Origin: Gaiellales bacterium
GTDB taxonomy: Bacteria; Actinomycetota; Thermoleophilia; BMS3ABIN01
Direction of reading: 5' to 3'
DNA length: 51,606 nt
Assembly: GCA_003599855.1 (NCBI GenBank)
Contig: QZKG01000031.1
Coordinates: 1 to 51,606 of the forward strand
Shown: positions 43,481 to 51,606 of the stretch, piece by piece
Numbering within the stretch: the first letter of the stretch is position 1
How the letters are laid out: every line of letters begins with the position of its first letter
Position numbers and translations under genes: made by a program
Notes under the pieces: generated by a model
Database searches by the model: none
What the model was told of the DNA's origin: nothing
Seen by the model: only the letters and a program-made list of their open reading frames with translations

Positions 43481-45079
43481 ATGAAGCGGATAAATTTTTT
43501 AACGAGCAGGATCGAGCTGAAGATCCTGAGCCTGGTGGCGCTGATACTCAGCATCGGATTCGGCGTCTTCGGCTACGTCAACATCAATCACGAACGGCAA
43601 ACCCTGACCGAGCAGCAGGAAGTGAGCAACCACAACCTGGCAAGCTCGGTGGCAACCAGTCTCAAGACCAGCATGCTGGTGAACAATGCCGCTCTCACCG
43701 TCCAGGCAGTCGATGACCTCAGGGGCGGCGAAGTAGAGCAGATCAGGATCTTCGGCAACGATGGCCAGGAAGCATTCCTGGACGGAGGCGGCCTGAGCAG
43801 CGCCACGCGCAGCGAACTGGCACAGGTGCTGGACAGTGGCGAGACTGCCGTATTTTACGAGGGTGAAGGCGCGGACCGGGTGATGTCGGAGATCCTGCCG
43901 CTCCAGAACGAGCAGTCGTGCCAGCAGTGCCATGACAGCAAAGAGTCGCTGCGCGGGGCCGTACTGGTCTCTACTGCGACTGATCGCATGGACAGCGCGC
44001 TTGCCGACAACACATATCTGACGGTATTCGCCCTGGTGCTGACCCTGGTCACCATCCTCGTGACCCTGAAGATCCTGCTCAACATCGCGGTTCTCAAACC
44101 GCTCAAGGATGTGGTCGGCGCCATCAAGCGCATAGCAGCCGGGGATCTGACTGAGCAGGTGCCGGTCAAGTCCAGCGACGAGCTCGGTCAGCTTGCCGTC
44201 AATTTCAACGAGATGACCAGAAACCTGCGCAACCTGAGCTACAAGATAATCGAAGTCGGGGAGCAGAGCACGGCCGCATCGGCGGAGATTTCCGCGACTG
44301 TGGAGCAGCAGGCGAGCGCCTCGGCCGAGCAGTCGTCCGCTGTCGCCGAGACCACCGCCACGATAGAGGAGCTCGCCGGCACGGCCAAGCAGATCGCCGA
44401 GACGTCGAAGTCGGTAGCAGAAGTGGCGAGCGAGACGCTCAATCACGCTGAGGATGGCCAGGAAGCGGTAGCCGCCACCATCAACGGGATGCACATGATA
44501 AAGAGCAAGGTCAACAAGGTAGCTGAGAAGACCTTGACCCTGGGCGAGAAGTCCCAGCGCATCGGCACTATCCTCGAGATCATCAATGACATAGCTGACC
44601 AGACTAACCTGCTGGCCCTCAACGCCGCCGTCGAGGCAGCGCGCGCAGGCGACCAGGGGCGCGGTTTCGCAGTAGTCGCCGGCGAGGTCAGGAGACTCGC
44701 AGAAGAGAGCGTGGAGGCTACCACCAAGATAAAGGCGCTGATCGACGAGATCCAGTCAGAGACCAACAGCACCATCATCGCGACCGAGGAGAGCACCAAG
44801 GAAGCGGAGCGCGGCGTGACCCTGGCCAAGAACGCGGGCAAGTCTCTGGACAGCATCGTCTCTGTGGTGGTGGAAAACACCAACGCCGCCAAGGAGATAT
44901 CGATAGCGACGCAGCAGCAGAAGAGCGCCAGCGAGCAGGTAGTGGTTGCCATGACCAACATCTCGGAAGCCAGCAAACAGCAGGCATCCGGGGCCAAGCA
45001 GACCGCCTCAGCCGCAGAACAGCTGAACAGGATCGCTGCCGATCTGAAAGCTGCCATTTCCAGCTTCAAGGTCGATTAG
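43481..45079 (+). CDS. methyl-accepting chemotaxis protein with a periplasmic-side CxxCH haem motif
   Basis: The 532-residue receptor has a membrane helix (about 12-34), an extracytoplasmic domain (35-178), a second helix (179-203), HAMP (205-257) and a cytoplasmic signalling domain with the hairpin tip [18 protein letters not shown] (just before [10 protein letters not shown]). The sensor domain contains CQQCH (147-151), a c-type haem attachment motif, close to the second helix, reminiscent of haem-binding PAS-like receptors of Geobacter. I choose ATG 43481 because of the GGGGGGAG site 6 bases upstream; ATG 43382, also with GGAG, would add 33 residues. Glu/Gln pairs in the signalling domain offer methylation sites for the CheR and CheB here. 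In the Wsp scheme this is the WspA equivalent. Confidence 0.93.
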   Translation: MKRINFLTSRIELKILSLVALILSIGFGVFGYVNINHERQTLTEQQEVSNHNLASSVATSLKTSMLVNNAALTVQAVDDLRGGEVEQIRIFGNDGQEAFLDGGGLSSATRSELAQVLDSGETAVFYEGEGADRVMSEILPLQNEQSCQQCHDSKESLRGAVLVSTATDRMDSALADNTYLTVFALVLTLVTILVTLKILLNIAVLKPLKDVVGAIKRIAAGDLTEQVPVKSSDELGQLAVNFNEMTRNLRNLSYKIIEVGEQSTAASAEISATVEQQASASAEQSSAVAETTATIEELAGTAKQIAETSKSVAEVASETLNHAEDGQEAVAATINGMHMIKSKVNKVAEKTLTLGEKSQRIGTILEIINDIADQTNLLALNAAVEAARAGDQGRGFAVVAGEVRRLAEESVEATTKIKALIDEIQSETNSTIIATEESTKEAERGVTLAKNAGKSLDSIVSVVVENTNAAKEISIATQQQKSASEQVVVAMTNISEASKQQASGAKQTASAAEQLNRIAADLKAAISSFKVD

Positions 45080-45157
45080 GTGATCGCGAGATGCGGGGCT
45101 CAGCCGTGTGCGAGGCTCGCGCCATGGGATATCAACTGACAAGAGGGCGGACTGCAA

Positions 45158-47539
45158 GTGGATAACTGGTCTACAGACAAGGAATTCCTGGAAACGTTCA
45201 GGGCTGAGGCAGAAGAACATCTGCGCAACCTGAACGAGGGACTGCTGGAACTGGAAAGCTCTCCGGGCAGCGACGACCTGGTGAAGAAGCTGTTCCGTGA
45301 GGCCCATACGCTAAAAGGCTCCGCTGGCATGATGGGCTTTACCTCCATCAGGGACCTCGCCCACCATGCTGAGGATATCCTTTCCGCTGTACAGAAAGGG
45401 CAGACTGCCCTGACCAAGGAAGTCGCTGACCTGCTGCTGGAAAGCCTTGACCGCATCGAGGAGCTGCTCCCCGTAGCCGGAGAAGTCGACGCAGAAGCGG
45501 ACGTCTCGGACCTGATCGAGAAACTCGACAACGTAGAGAGCTCTGCGCCGGCAGCAGGAGAGGCAAGCGGCCGGGAAGAAGAGCAGCCTGCCGGGCCCCC
45601 GGAGCTTTCCGTGGTGGAAGCTGAAGAGGCGACCGAAAAGAAGCAGCCCGGCGAGGAACAGGTTCAGGAAGAAGAGGCCAGGGTCCCGGCGCCGGGCGCA
45701 GCCCAAGGCGGACAGCCACCGGCCGGTCGCACTGCTACCGCAGCGAGTCAGAAACCAGTCGCCTCCTCAGCTGAAAGCCGTGCGAAGCGCTCCGACCCGA
45801 CGATCCGCGTGAATATCGAACGCCTGGACAAGCTGCTGAACCTGATGGGAGAGGTCCAGGTGAACCAGCTGGATACTGAAAGTCAGGTGAACAACCTGTC
45901 GGAGATACATGGTCAGGCACGGGAGCTCAAGGATGCTTTCGCCAGGATCATCCGGGAGGTCGAGGACCTGAAAAAGGAGATCGACCCGGACAAGATCGCC
46001 ACCCTTGACCACCACTTGCACCAGGCGGACGAGAACACCCATGAGATCCTCGAGAAGCTCGACCGTACCGCTTCGCACATCAAGGAGAACACCAGCAGCC
46101 GGAAGATAGCGCTCGACGAGCTGCAGGACAGGACGCTCCACGTCCGCATGCTGCCGGTCTCCACCATTTTCGGACTCTACCCGCGGGTCGTCCGCGATGC
46201 CGCCGGTTCCTGCGGCAAGAAAGTGCGCCTCGAGATGGAGGGTGAGCAGACCGAGCTGGACAAGCGCATCCTCGAACAGATATCAGACCCCCTGATGCAT
46301 ATCATCCGTAACAGCGTCGACCACGGGATCGAGCTGCCGAGCTACCGCACGCAGTCGGGAAAGCCCGAGGAGGGCGTTGTCCGCATCTCGGCGGCGCAGC
46401 GCGGTGACAAGGTGGAGATCACGGTGGAGGACGATGGCGCCGGGATAGATCCTGCGGCGTTGAAACGGACGGCCGTCGAGAAAGGTTTGGCGGTGTCGGT
46501 GGATGAGATCTCCGACGAGGAAGCCTTCGACCTTATCTTCAGGAACGGATTTTCCACGGCTCGCGAGGTCACATCCATCTCCGGCCGCGGCGTCGGACTG
46601 GATGTGGTCAAGAACAATATCGAGAAACTGGAAGGCTCCGTCAATATTGATTCGAAGCCTGGAACGGGAACGCGTTTCACGGTATCCCTGCCGGTCTCTC
46701 TGGCGATCTTCGCCGGACTGCTGGTAGATTGCAACGGGACCAAGTTCGTCATCCCCCTGGCTTCGGTCCAGGAGATGGTGTCGGTCAGGAAATCAGATAT
46801 CCAGACCCTGGGGAACCATCGCGGTTTCATCATGCGCGGCGACGCGACACCTCTGGTAGACCTGCTCGACTTCCTGGGAGGCGAATCGAACGAATCCGAC
46901 AGCGATAGCATCCATGCGGTTGTCGTGGGAAACGGCAGGAGCAGGATGGCACTCCAGGTGGAACGGCTGCTCGGTGAACAGGAAGTCGTCATCAAGTCGC
47001 TCGGATCGTTCCTGCCACGGCTGCGCAATATCGCCGGAATCACCATTCTTGCCAGCGGTGAAGCCGTGGTGGTACTCAACGTGAACGAGCTGATCTCAAG
47101 CATCAAGGCGGGCGGTGAAACGGTAGCACTGCGCGCCCCGAAGGACTCTGGCAACGGCAAGGCTGTCGAGCGCAGGATCAGGGTCCTGGTGGTGGAAGAT
47201 TCACTGGTTGTCAGGGAGCTTCAGCGAAACATTCTCGAATCAGCAGGCTACAAGGTGGAGACCGCCGTTGACGGCGAGGACGCTCTGGCGCATCTGTCAA
47301 AGGACAAGATCGACTGCATCGTCACTGATCTGGAGATGCCACGTATGAACGGTTTTGAACTGACCTCCGCTGTACGCAAGAACGAAGCGACCAAGGACAC
47401 GCCGGTGATCATGGTTTCCTCACTCAGCAACGACGAGGACAAGCAGCGGGGCATGGAGGTAGGCGCTAACGCCTACGTCGTGAAAGGGACCTTCGACCAG
47501 CACAACCTGCTTTCCACCATTGAGAGACTGGTCGCCTGA
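45158..47539 (+). CDS. cheA: CheA-REC hybrid histidine kinase (WspE-like)
   Basis: The 793-residue kinase has an HPt domain with the phospho-accepting His50 (REAHTLKGSAGMMG), a long acidic/Pro-rich linker (about 125-210) in place of a clear P2 domain, a dimerisation/HATPase core (LMHIIRNSVDHGIELP N box; VEDDGAGIDP G1; SGRGVGLDVVKNNI G2), a CheW-like domain, and a C-terminal receiver (VLVVEDSLVVRELQ, Asp in VTDLEMPRMNG). CheA-REC fusion is typical of alternative chemosensory systems (Wsp, Frz) rather than flagellar ones. GTG start, weak site; 78 bases after the receptor. It phosphorylates CheB and most likely the diguanylate cyclase receiver. Confidence 0.95.
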   Translation: MDNWSTDKEFLETFRAEAEEHLRNLNEGLLELESSPGSDDLVKKLFREAHTLKGSAGMMGFTSIRDLAHHAEDILSAVQKGQTALTKEVADLLLESLDRIEELLPVAGEVDAEADVSDLIEKLDNVESSAPAAGEASGREEEQPAGPPELSVVEAEEATEKKQPGEEQVQEEEARVPAPGAAQGGQPPAGRTATAASQKPVASSAESRAKRSDPTIRVNIERLDKLLNLMGEVQVNQLDTESQVNNLSEIHGQARELKDAFARIIREVEDLKKEIDPDKIATLDHHLHQADENTHEILEKLDRTASHIKENTSSRKIALDELQDRTLHVRMLPVSTIFGLYPRVVRDAAGSCGKKVRLEMEGEQTELDKRILEQISDPLMHIIRNSVDHGIELPSYRTQSGKPEEGVVRISAAQRGDKVEITVEDDGAGIDPAALKRTAVEKGLAVSVDEISDEEAFDLIFRNGFSTAREVTSISGRGVGLDVVKNNIEKLEGSVNIDSKPGTGTRFTVSLPVSLAIFAGLLVDCNGTKFVIPLASVQEMVSVRKSDIQTLGNHRGFIMRGDATPLVDLLDFLGGESNESDSDSIHAVVVGNGRSRMALQVERLLGEQEVVIKSLGSFLPRLRNIAGITILASGEAVVVLNVNELISSIKAGGETVALRAPKDSGNGKAVERRIRVLVVEDSLVVRELQRNILESAGYKVETAVDGEDALAHLSKDKIDCIVTDLEMPRMNGFELTSAVRKNEATKDTPVIMVSSLSNDEDKQRGMEVGANAYVVKGTFDQHNLLSTIERLVA

Positions 47540-48621
47540 TGGAAGCGCAGGCAGTCAGGCAGCAAGACCAGGTCAGGGTGCTTGTGGCCGACGACTCACC
47601 GACGGTGCGGCTCATGATCTGCCGAATGCTGGAGAGCGATCCGGGGATAAAGGTCATCGGCACTGTCGGTAACGGTCGGGAAGCCACCGAACAGGTGGCT
47701 TTACTCAAGCCGGATATCGTGACCATGGACGTCGAGATGCCGGTGATGAACGGACTTGACGCCATCGAGCACATCATGGCGTACAACCCGGTTCCGATCC
47801 TTGTTGTCAGCTCTGTGGTGGACAAGCTGCACACTGCCAATGCAGCCAGGGCGCTCGGGGCCGGCGCCGTTGACGTGATGCCCAAACCCACACCCGCCAC
47901 CATGCAGGAGTTCGAGGCGGTCGCGGAGGAATTAAGGCACAAGATCAAGCTGCTTTCCAAGGTGCGCGTGATTACTCACCCGAAAGCGCGGCTGTCTTAC
48001 TGCCCTGTTCCCGCGCCGGAGAAGAAGGAACAGAAAAGTGAAACCCTGAATGCTTTCCGGCTTGTGGCGATAGGATCCTCCACCGGCGGCCCCCAGGCGC
48101 TGCAACGGATACTCAGCAACATGCCGGCGGACGTCAACGCGGCTATCCTCATTGTCCAGCATATAGCAAAAGGCTTCACCGAGGGCCTGGTCGAATGGCT
48201 GGGAGCTTCCTGCGCTCTTGACGTATGCTCCGGCACCAACGGCATGGCCATCGAGCCAGGCAAGGTTATCATCGCCCCCGAAGGCAGGCACATGGCGGTC
48301 AACGGCAACGGCCAGGTGAGGCTGGTCGACTATGAATATCCAGGGCCGCACAAGCCCGCCGCCAACGTCCTGCTCGATTCGGTGGCGGAGCATTACGGCA
48401 GCCGCTCCATCGGAGTGATCCTGACAGGCATGGGTAGCGACGGCGCTCTGGGCATCAGGGCGATCCACGACCGTGGCGGACATACCATCGCCCAGGACAG
48501 CGAGACCTCGGCCATCTTCAGCATGGCCAAGGAAGCCATCAAGATGGGCGGCGTCGATGAAGTGCTCCCCTTGCCGGACATCACGGACGCCATCGTCAGA
48601 TACCTTTACCGAAAAATATGA
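47539..48621 (+). CDS. cheB: CheB chemoreceptor methylesterase
   Basis: The 360-residue response regulator has a receiver (VLVADDSPTVRLM; phospho-Asp64 in VTMDVEMPVMNG; KPTP loop) and a C-terminal methylesterase domain with the catalytic triad: Ser in IGSSTGGPQAL, His in LIVQHI, and Asp in LTGMGSDGALG. It demethylates receptor glutamates, giving adaptation (WspF equivalent). Its ATG shares a base with the CheA stop (TGATGG); it overlaps the next gene by four bases. Length and motifs are complete. Confidence 0.96.
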   Translation: MEAQAVRQQDQVRVLVADDSPTVRLMICRMLESDPGIKVIGTVGNGREATEQVALLKPDIVTMDVEMPVMNGLDAIEHIMAYNPVPILVVSSVVDKLHTANAARALGAGAVDVMPKPTPATMQEFEAVAEELRHKIKLLSKVRVITHPKARLSYCPVPAPEKKEQKSETLNAFRLVAIGSSTGGPQALQRILSNMPADVNAAILIVQHIAKGFTEGLVEWLGASCALDVCSGTNGMAIEPGKVIIAPEGRHMAVNGNGQVRLVDYEYPGPHKPAANVLLDSVAEHYGSRSIGVILTGMGSDGALGIRAIHDRGGHTIAQDSETSAIFSMAKEAIKMGGVDEVLPLPDITDAIVRYLYRKI

Positions 48622-50123
48622 TGGAAGCGGCTGAAAAACAGGAAAAGAGGCACCGCATCCTGATAGCTGAGGACAGCGCTACCCAGCGTCAGATCATCAC
48701 GATGGTACTCAAGCGTGAGGGGCACGAAGTGGTGATTGCAAAAGATGGCATCGAGGCGGTGACCCAGGTATACCAGGAGAGCCCTGACGTCGTTGTCCTG
48801 GACATCGAGATGCCAAAGATGAACGGCTACCAGGTATGCCGCCTGCTCAAGGAAGACCAGCGCACAGCGCATATCCCCGTGATCATGCTGACCAGCCGCG
48901 ACCAGGAAACCGACAAGTTCTGGGGCCTGAAGACGGGCGCCGACCGCTACGTGACCAAGGACTTCCAGCTCACAGGCCTTGCTGCGGCTGTCCAGGAGAT
49001 GATAGAGAAGGGGCCGGGGCCCCTGGGTCCAATACCAATGGAGCTGCACGGCCAGCATGACATGGAGAGCGGTGACGTGGACGTGCTTTCCCGGGTCAAT
49101 GACCTGCTGGACCGCAAGCTTTATGAGGCTACTGTCATCAACGAGATCAGCAAGCTCAATACCCTGAGTGAGGACAGCGCCGTGACCATCTCATCGGTCC
49201 TGTCTGTGCTGGCCAAGGTCACGGACTGTTACGTCGGTTCCGTGTTGCTGCTGGAGGAGAAAGAGCTCTACTTGCATGTCGACACGCGCGTGGGCAAGGA
49301 TTATTATGATGACTCCCAGAGCAGCGCGCTGCACGAAGCTAAGGGATATTTCCCGCCGGCTACCAACTTCAGCCAGTTCAACGTCATATCCGACGCCGAG
49401 CCCGGGGCGATCGAAGGCGACGAGCCCGAGTGCAGGACGATCCGTTCCATAGTCTCGCTGCCGCTGAGGGCGAGGGGCGAGGTGATCGGCGTGATGACCC
49501 TGAACAGCCCCAAGACTGACGCCTTCACCGAAGACATCCACCAGGTGCTGAAGATCATAGAATATCCGGCCAGCGTCGTCGTGGATAACGCCCGCCTGCA
49601 TGAGCGGACGAAGCGGATGGCGGTCACAGACGGCCTCACCAGGCTGTACAACCATCGCCATTTCTATGAGCTGCTCGAACAGGAGTTCCATCGCACCAAG
49701 CGATACCAGTCCAGCGTTGCGCTGGTGATGATCGATATCGATTTCTTCAAACAGATAAATGATACCTATGGCCATCAGGTGGGTGACGATATCCTCAAGG
49801 AGCTGGCCCTCGTCGTGAGGGGCCAGGTGCGCGAGGTGGACATCCTGGCCCGTTACGGCGGTGAGGAGTTCGCAGCGCTGCTGCCGCAGACTTCGCTTGA
49901 CCAGGCCCAGGTAGTGGCCGAAAGGATAAGGGAAGCGGTTGAAAAGAATGAATTTTCGACCTCGAAGGGTATTATAAAGATAACGGTCAGCCTTGGAGTG
50001 GCCGGGTATCCTGAGATGGACATCCACAGCCAGGTAGAGCTGGTGCAGCAGGCGGATTCCGCGCTGTACAGGGCCAAGGAAGCAGGCAAGAACAGGGTAG
50101 TCGTGGGCGGCGATGAAACTTAA
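48618..50123 (+). CDS. REC-GAF-GGEEF diguanylate cyclase (WspR-like output)
   Basis: The 501-residue protein has an N-terminal receiver (ILIAEDSATQRQI; phospho-Asp62 in VVLDIEMPKMNG), a GAF-like domain (about 185-325; LKIIEYPASVVVDNARL at its end) and a C-terminal GGDEF domain with the active ARYGGEEF motif. The allosteric I-site RxxD (REVD) lies five residues before GGEEF, so feedback by c-di-GMP is possible. WspR itself lacks the GAF insertion. As the only stand-alone receiver output in the operon, it is the probable target of CheA, converting the receptor signal into c-di-GMP. Four-base overlap with cheB and eleven-base overlap with cheR. Confidence 0.93.
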   Translation: MMEAAEKQEKRHRILIAEDSATQRQIITMVLKREGHEVVIAKDGIEAVTQVYQESPDVVVLDIEMPKMNGYQVCRLLKEDQRTAHIPVIMLTSRDQETDKFWGLKTGADRYVTKDFQLTGLAAAVQEMIEKGPGPLGPIPMELHGQHDMESGDVDVLSRVNDLLDRKLYEATVINEISKLNTLSEDSAVTISSVLSVLAKVTDCYVGSVLLLEEKELYLHVDTRVGKDYYDDSQSSALHEAKGYFPPATNFSQFNVISDAEPGAIEGDEPECRTIRSIVSLPLRARGEVIGVMTLNSPKTDAFTEDIHQVLKIIEYPASVVVDNARLHERTKRMAVTDGLTRLYNHRHFYELLEQEFHRTKRYQSSVALVMIDIDFFKQINDTYGHQVGDDILKELALVVRGQVREVDILARYGGEEFAALLPQTSLDQAQVVAERIREAVEKNEFSTSKGIIKITVSLGVAGYPEMDIHSQVELVQQADSALYRAKEAGKNRVVVGGDET

Positions 50124-51579
50124 GAGATACAATCTCACAGAATATGATTTCGAGCGGTTCCGGGCTCTGATCAACAGGACCAGCGGCATTTATTTCGATC
50201 GCGGCAAGATGGACCTGCTGCGCCTGGGTCTCGCCGAGCGGGCCGAGGTTGTCGGCGCCGAGGACCTCGGGGACTATTACGAGATGCTCACCAGCGACCC
50301 ACAGCGGGAGAACGAGCTGCGGCAGCTGCTCGGCCACCTCTCCGTCCAGGAAACCCACTTCTTCCGCAACCTGCCGCAGTTCGACGCCCTGCGAAAATAC
50401 GTCATCCCGGAGATCGCACGGCGCAAGGCGGCTGGCAACCGGGTGCTCAAGTTCTGGAGCGCGGGCTGTTCGACAGGCCAGGAGCCTTACTCCATAGCCA
50501 TGAGCGTCCATGATGTCCTGCCGGACCCCGGCAGCTGGGAAGTCCAGATCCTGGCGACGGACCTGAACGATCATGCTCTTGAGGTCGCTGCCAGGGGCTG
50601 GTACCCGGAGAGCAAGATCACCGGCCTGGACCGTGATCATCTCAACCGCTATTTCATCGAGCGTGACGACGGTTACCAGGCTCGCGATTTCCTGCGGGAG
50701 ATGATCAGCTTCTCCCGCCACAACATGGTCACGGACAGCCTGCCGATAGAGCTTTTCGGCACCTGCGACGTCATCTTCTGCCGCAACGTCATCATCTATT
50801 TCACGCACCAGACGGCCAAGCACGTGATCGAGCTGTTCTTCGACATCCTGAACCCGGGAGGCTATCTCTTCCTGGGACACTCCGAGACGTTATGGAAGAT
50901 GTCCGCCAAGTACAGCCTGGTGGAGATGGGCGACGCTTTCATCTACAAGAAATCCCTGCCGCGTGCAATCGACGGCCGGCGCTTCATCGCCGATCGCCGC
51001 ATGCGCGACATGCCGCTGCCTCCAGGAGTGCAGAAGGACAGGCGCAAGTCGCACGACCGGCGGGGCGAGCCTGTGACAGACGACCTGCTGATCAGGGGGT
51101 CAAAACCGGCTATCCCGGAGCCTGAACATGAAAACCCCGCCGCTCCGCAGCCCGCGGGGGCCAGGGATGAGATCCGTGAGACTTGCGGCAAGGCTCGCAA
51201 CATGATCGACCTGGGAGAGCACAGCAAGGCCATCGAGATGCTGTCAGACGCCGTCAACGGGACGAGCACCGACTGCGAGAGCTACTTCCTGCTGGGCCTG
51301 GCCTACCAGAAGCTGGGACAGTCAGACGAAGCCGCTGAGGCGTTTCGCAAGGCCATCTACTGCAATGACAGTCACAGCCTCGCATATTTCCACCTGGCGA
51401 ATGTCCTGGAAGACCAGGGCTTTTTGCAGCAGGCGGTCAAGGAATACCGCAACGCGTCGCGCAGCCTGGCAGCGGACCCGCCTGACAGCTGGGAGCAGGA
51501 CCTGGAAGCCTTCGACATCCAGTCGCTGGTGGACCTCTGCCAGTGGAAGATCGAGAACCTCGGCAGCGTCGAGAACTGA
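50113..51579 (+). CDS. cheR: CheR chemoreceptor methyltransferase with C-terminal TPRs (WspC-like)
   Basis: The 488-residue protein has an N-terminal all-helical domain, a SAM-binding domain with VLKFWSAGCSTGQEPYS, LATDLNDHAL and the DVIFCRNVIIYF motif, and an Arg/Lys-rich linker (about 290-350) leading to tetratricopeptide repeats (about 355-465; SKAIEMLSDAV, SYFLLGLAYQKLGQSDEAAE in parts, AYFHLANVL). CheR with TPRs is the WspC form and is seen in alternative chemosensory systems. It methylates receptor glutamates. The start lies 11 bases inside the preceding gene. It closes the operon, followed by a possible terminator hairpin. Confidence 0.94.
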   Translation: MKLKRYNLTEYDFERFRALINRTSGIYFDRGKMDLLRLGLAERAEVVGAEDLGDYYEMLTSDPQRENELRQLLGHLSVQETHFFRNLPQFDALRKYVIPEIARRKAAGNRVLKFWSAGCSTGQEPYSIAMSVHDVLPDPGSWEVQILATDLNDHALEVAARGWYPESKITGLDRDHLNRYFIERDDGYQARDFLREMISFSRHNMVTDSLPIELFGTCDVIFCRNVIIYFTHQTAKHVIELFFDILNPGGYLFLGHSETLWKMSAKYSLVEMGDAFIYKKSLPRAIDGRRFIADRRMRDMPLPPGVQKDRRKSHDRRGEPVTDDLLIRGSKPAIPEPEHENPAAPQPAGARDEIRETCGKARNMIDLGEHSKAIEMLSDAVNGTSTDCESYFLLGLAYQKLGQSDEAAEAFRKAIYCNDSHSLAYFHLANVLEDQGFLQQAVKEYRNASRSLAADPPDSWEQDLEAFDIQSLVDLCQWKIENLGSVEN

Positions 51580-51584
51580 ACCCT

Positions 51585-51600
51585 GCAGGCGGTTGCCTGC
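51585..51600 (+). terminator. possible terminator hairpin at the end of the chemosensory operon
   Basis: GCAGGC pairs with GCCTGC around a GGTT loop, 6 bases after the cheR stop. The window ends before any T run can be seen. Confidence 0.4.
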
Positions 51601-51606
51601 CAGCAG

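Overview
The window reads as chromosome of a high-GC, single-membrane (monoderm), deep-branching actinobacterium. Reasons: the heat-shock operon order dnaK-grpE-dnaJ-hspR with a MerR-type HspR; the actinobacterial neighbour set FtsB-like protein / DUF501 / Ppx; an RsbW-SigB module; a sortase together with an LPSTG-type surface protein; and no outer-membrane polysaccharide export protein. I cannot assign a class or genus. A haem-motif chemoreceptor suggests a redox-sensitive lifestyle, but that is inference.

Layout. 1-690: AT-rich left edge with a hypothetical membrane ORF and perhaps the end of an insertion sequence. 688-4738 (minus): hspR, dnaJ, grpE, dnaK, with a near-perfect housekeeping promoter in front of dnaK. 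4739-5480: a long intergenic region containing a small CX4C protein and a weak match to a c-di-GMP-I riboswitch core. 5485-9023 (plus): pyruvate kinase, FtsB-like divisome protein, DUF501, Ppx/GppA phosphatase, tRNA-Leu(UAA). 9036-10626 (minus): a degenerate RsbW-like protein, SigB, and a canonical RsbW. 10802-11682 (plus): a Cys-rich small protein and a DJ-1/PfpI-fold protein lacking its catalytic Cys.

11890-42727 is a large surface-polysaccharide locus. It opens with a two-gene Wzz/BY-kinase pair (plus), a perfect bidirectional terminator, an LPSTG surface protein (minus) and a small TPR membrane protein. It then holds about 20 minus-strand genes from 37729 down to 14522, most with 1-4 base overlaps: fused Wzz/BY-kinase, WbpA/B/D/E-like genes for a 2,3-diacetamido uronic acid, polymerase, a second aminotransferase, several glycosyltransferases, two methyltransferases, flippase, two tandem B12-binding radical SAM enzymes, a PglC-like initiating transferase and a membrane 4,6-dehydratase. 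Beyond the divergent promoter region come a second ligase/polymerase, a long WcaJ/WbaP-like initiating transferase, a sortase whose catalytic His is Asp, and a PHP-type phosphotyrosine phosphatase.

42835-51579 (plus) is a chemosensory operon: CheW, haem-motif MCP, CheA-REC, CheB, REC-GAF-GGEEF diguanylate cyclase, CheR-TPR. This is the parts list of the proteobacterial Wsp surface-sensing system. Placed directly beside the polysaccharide locus, it suggests a Wsp-like circuit in an actinobacterium: receptor to CheA-REC to diguanylate cyclase to c-di-GMP to exopolysaccharide. I consider this the most interesting system in the window.
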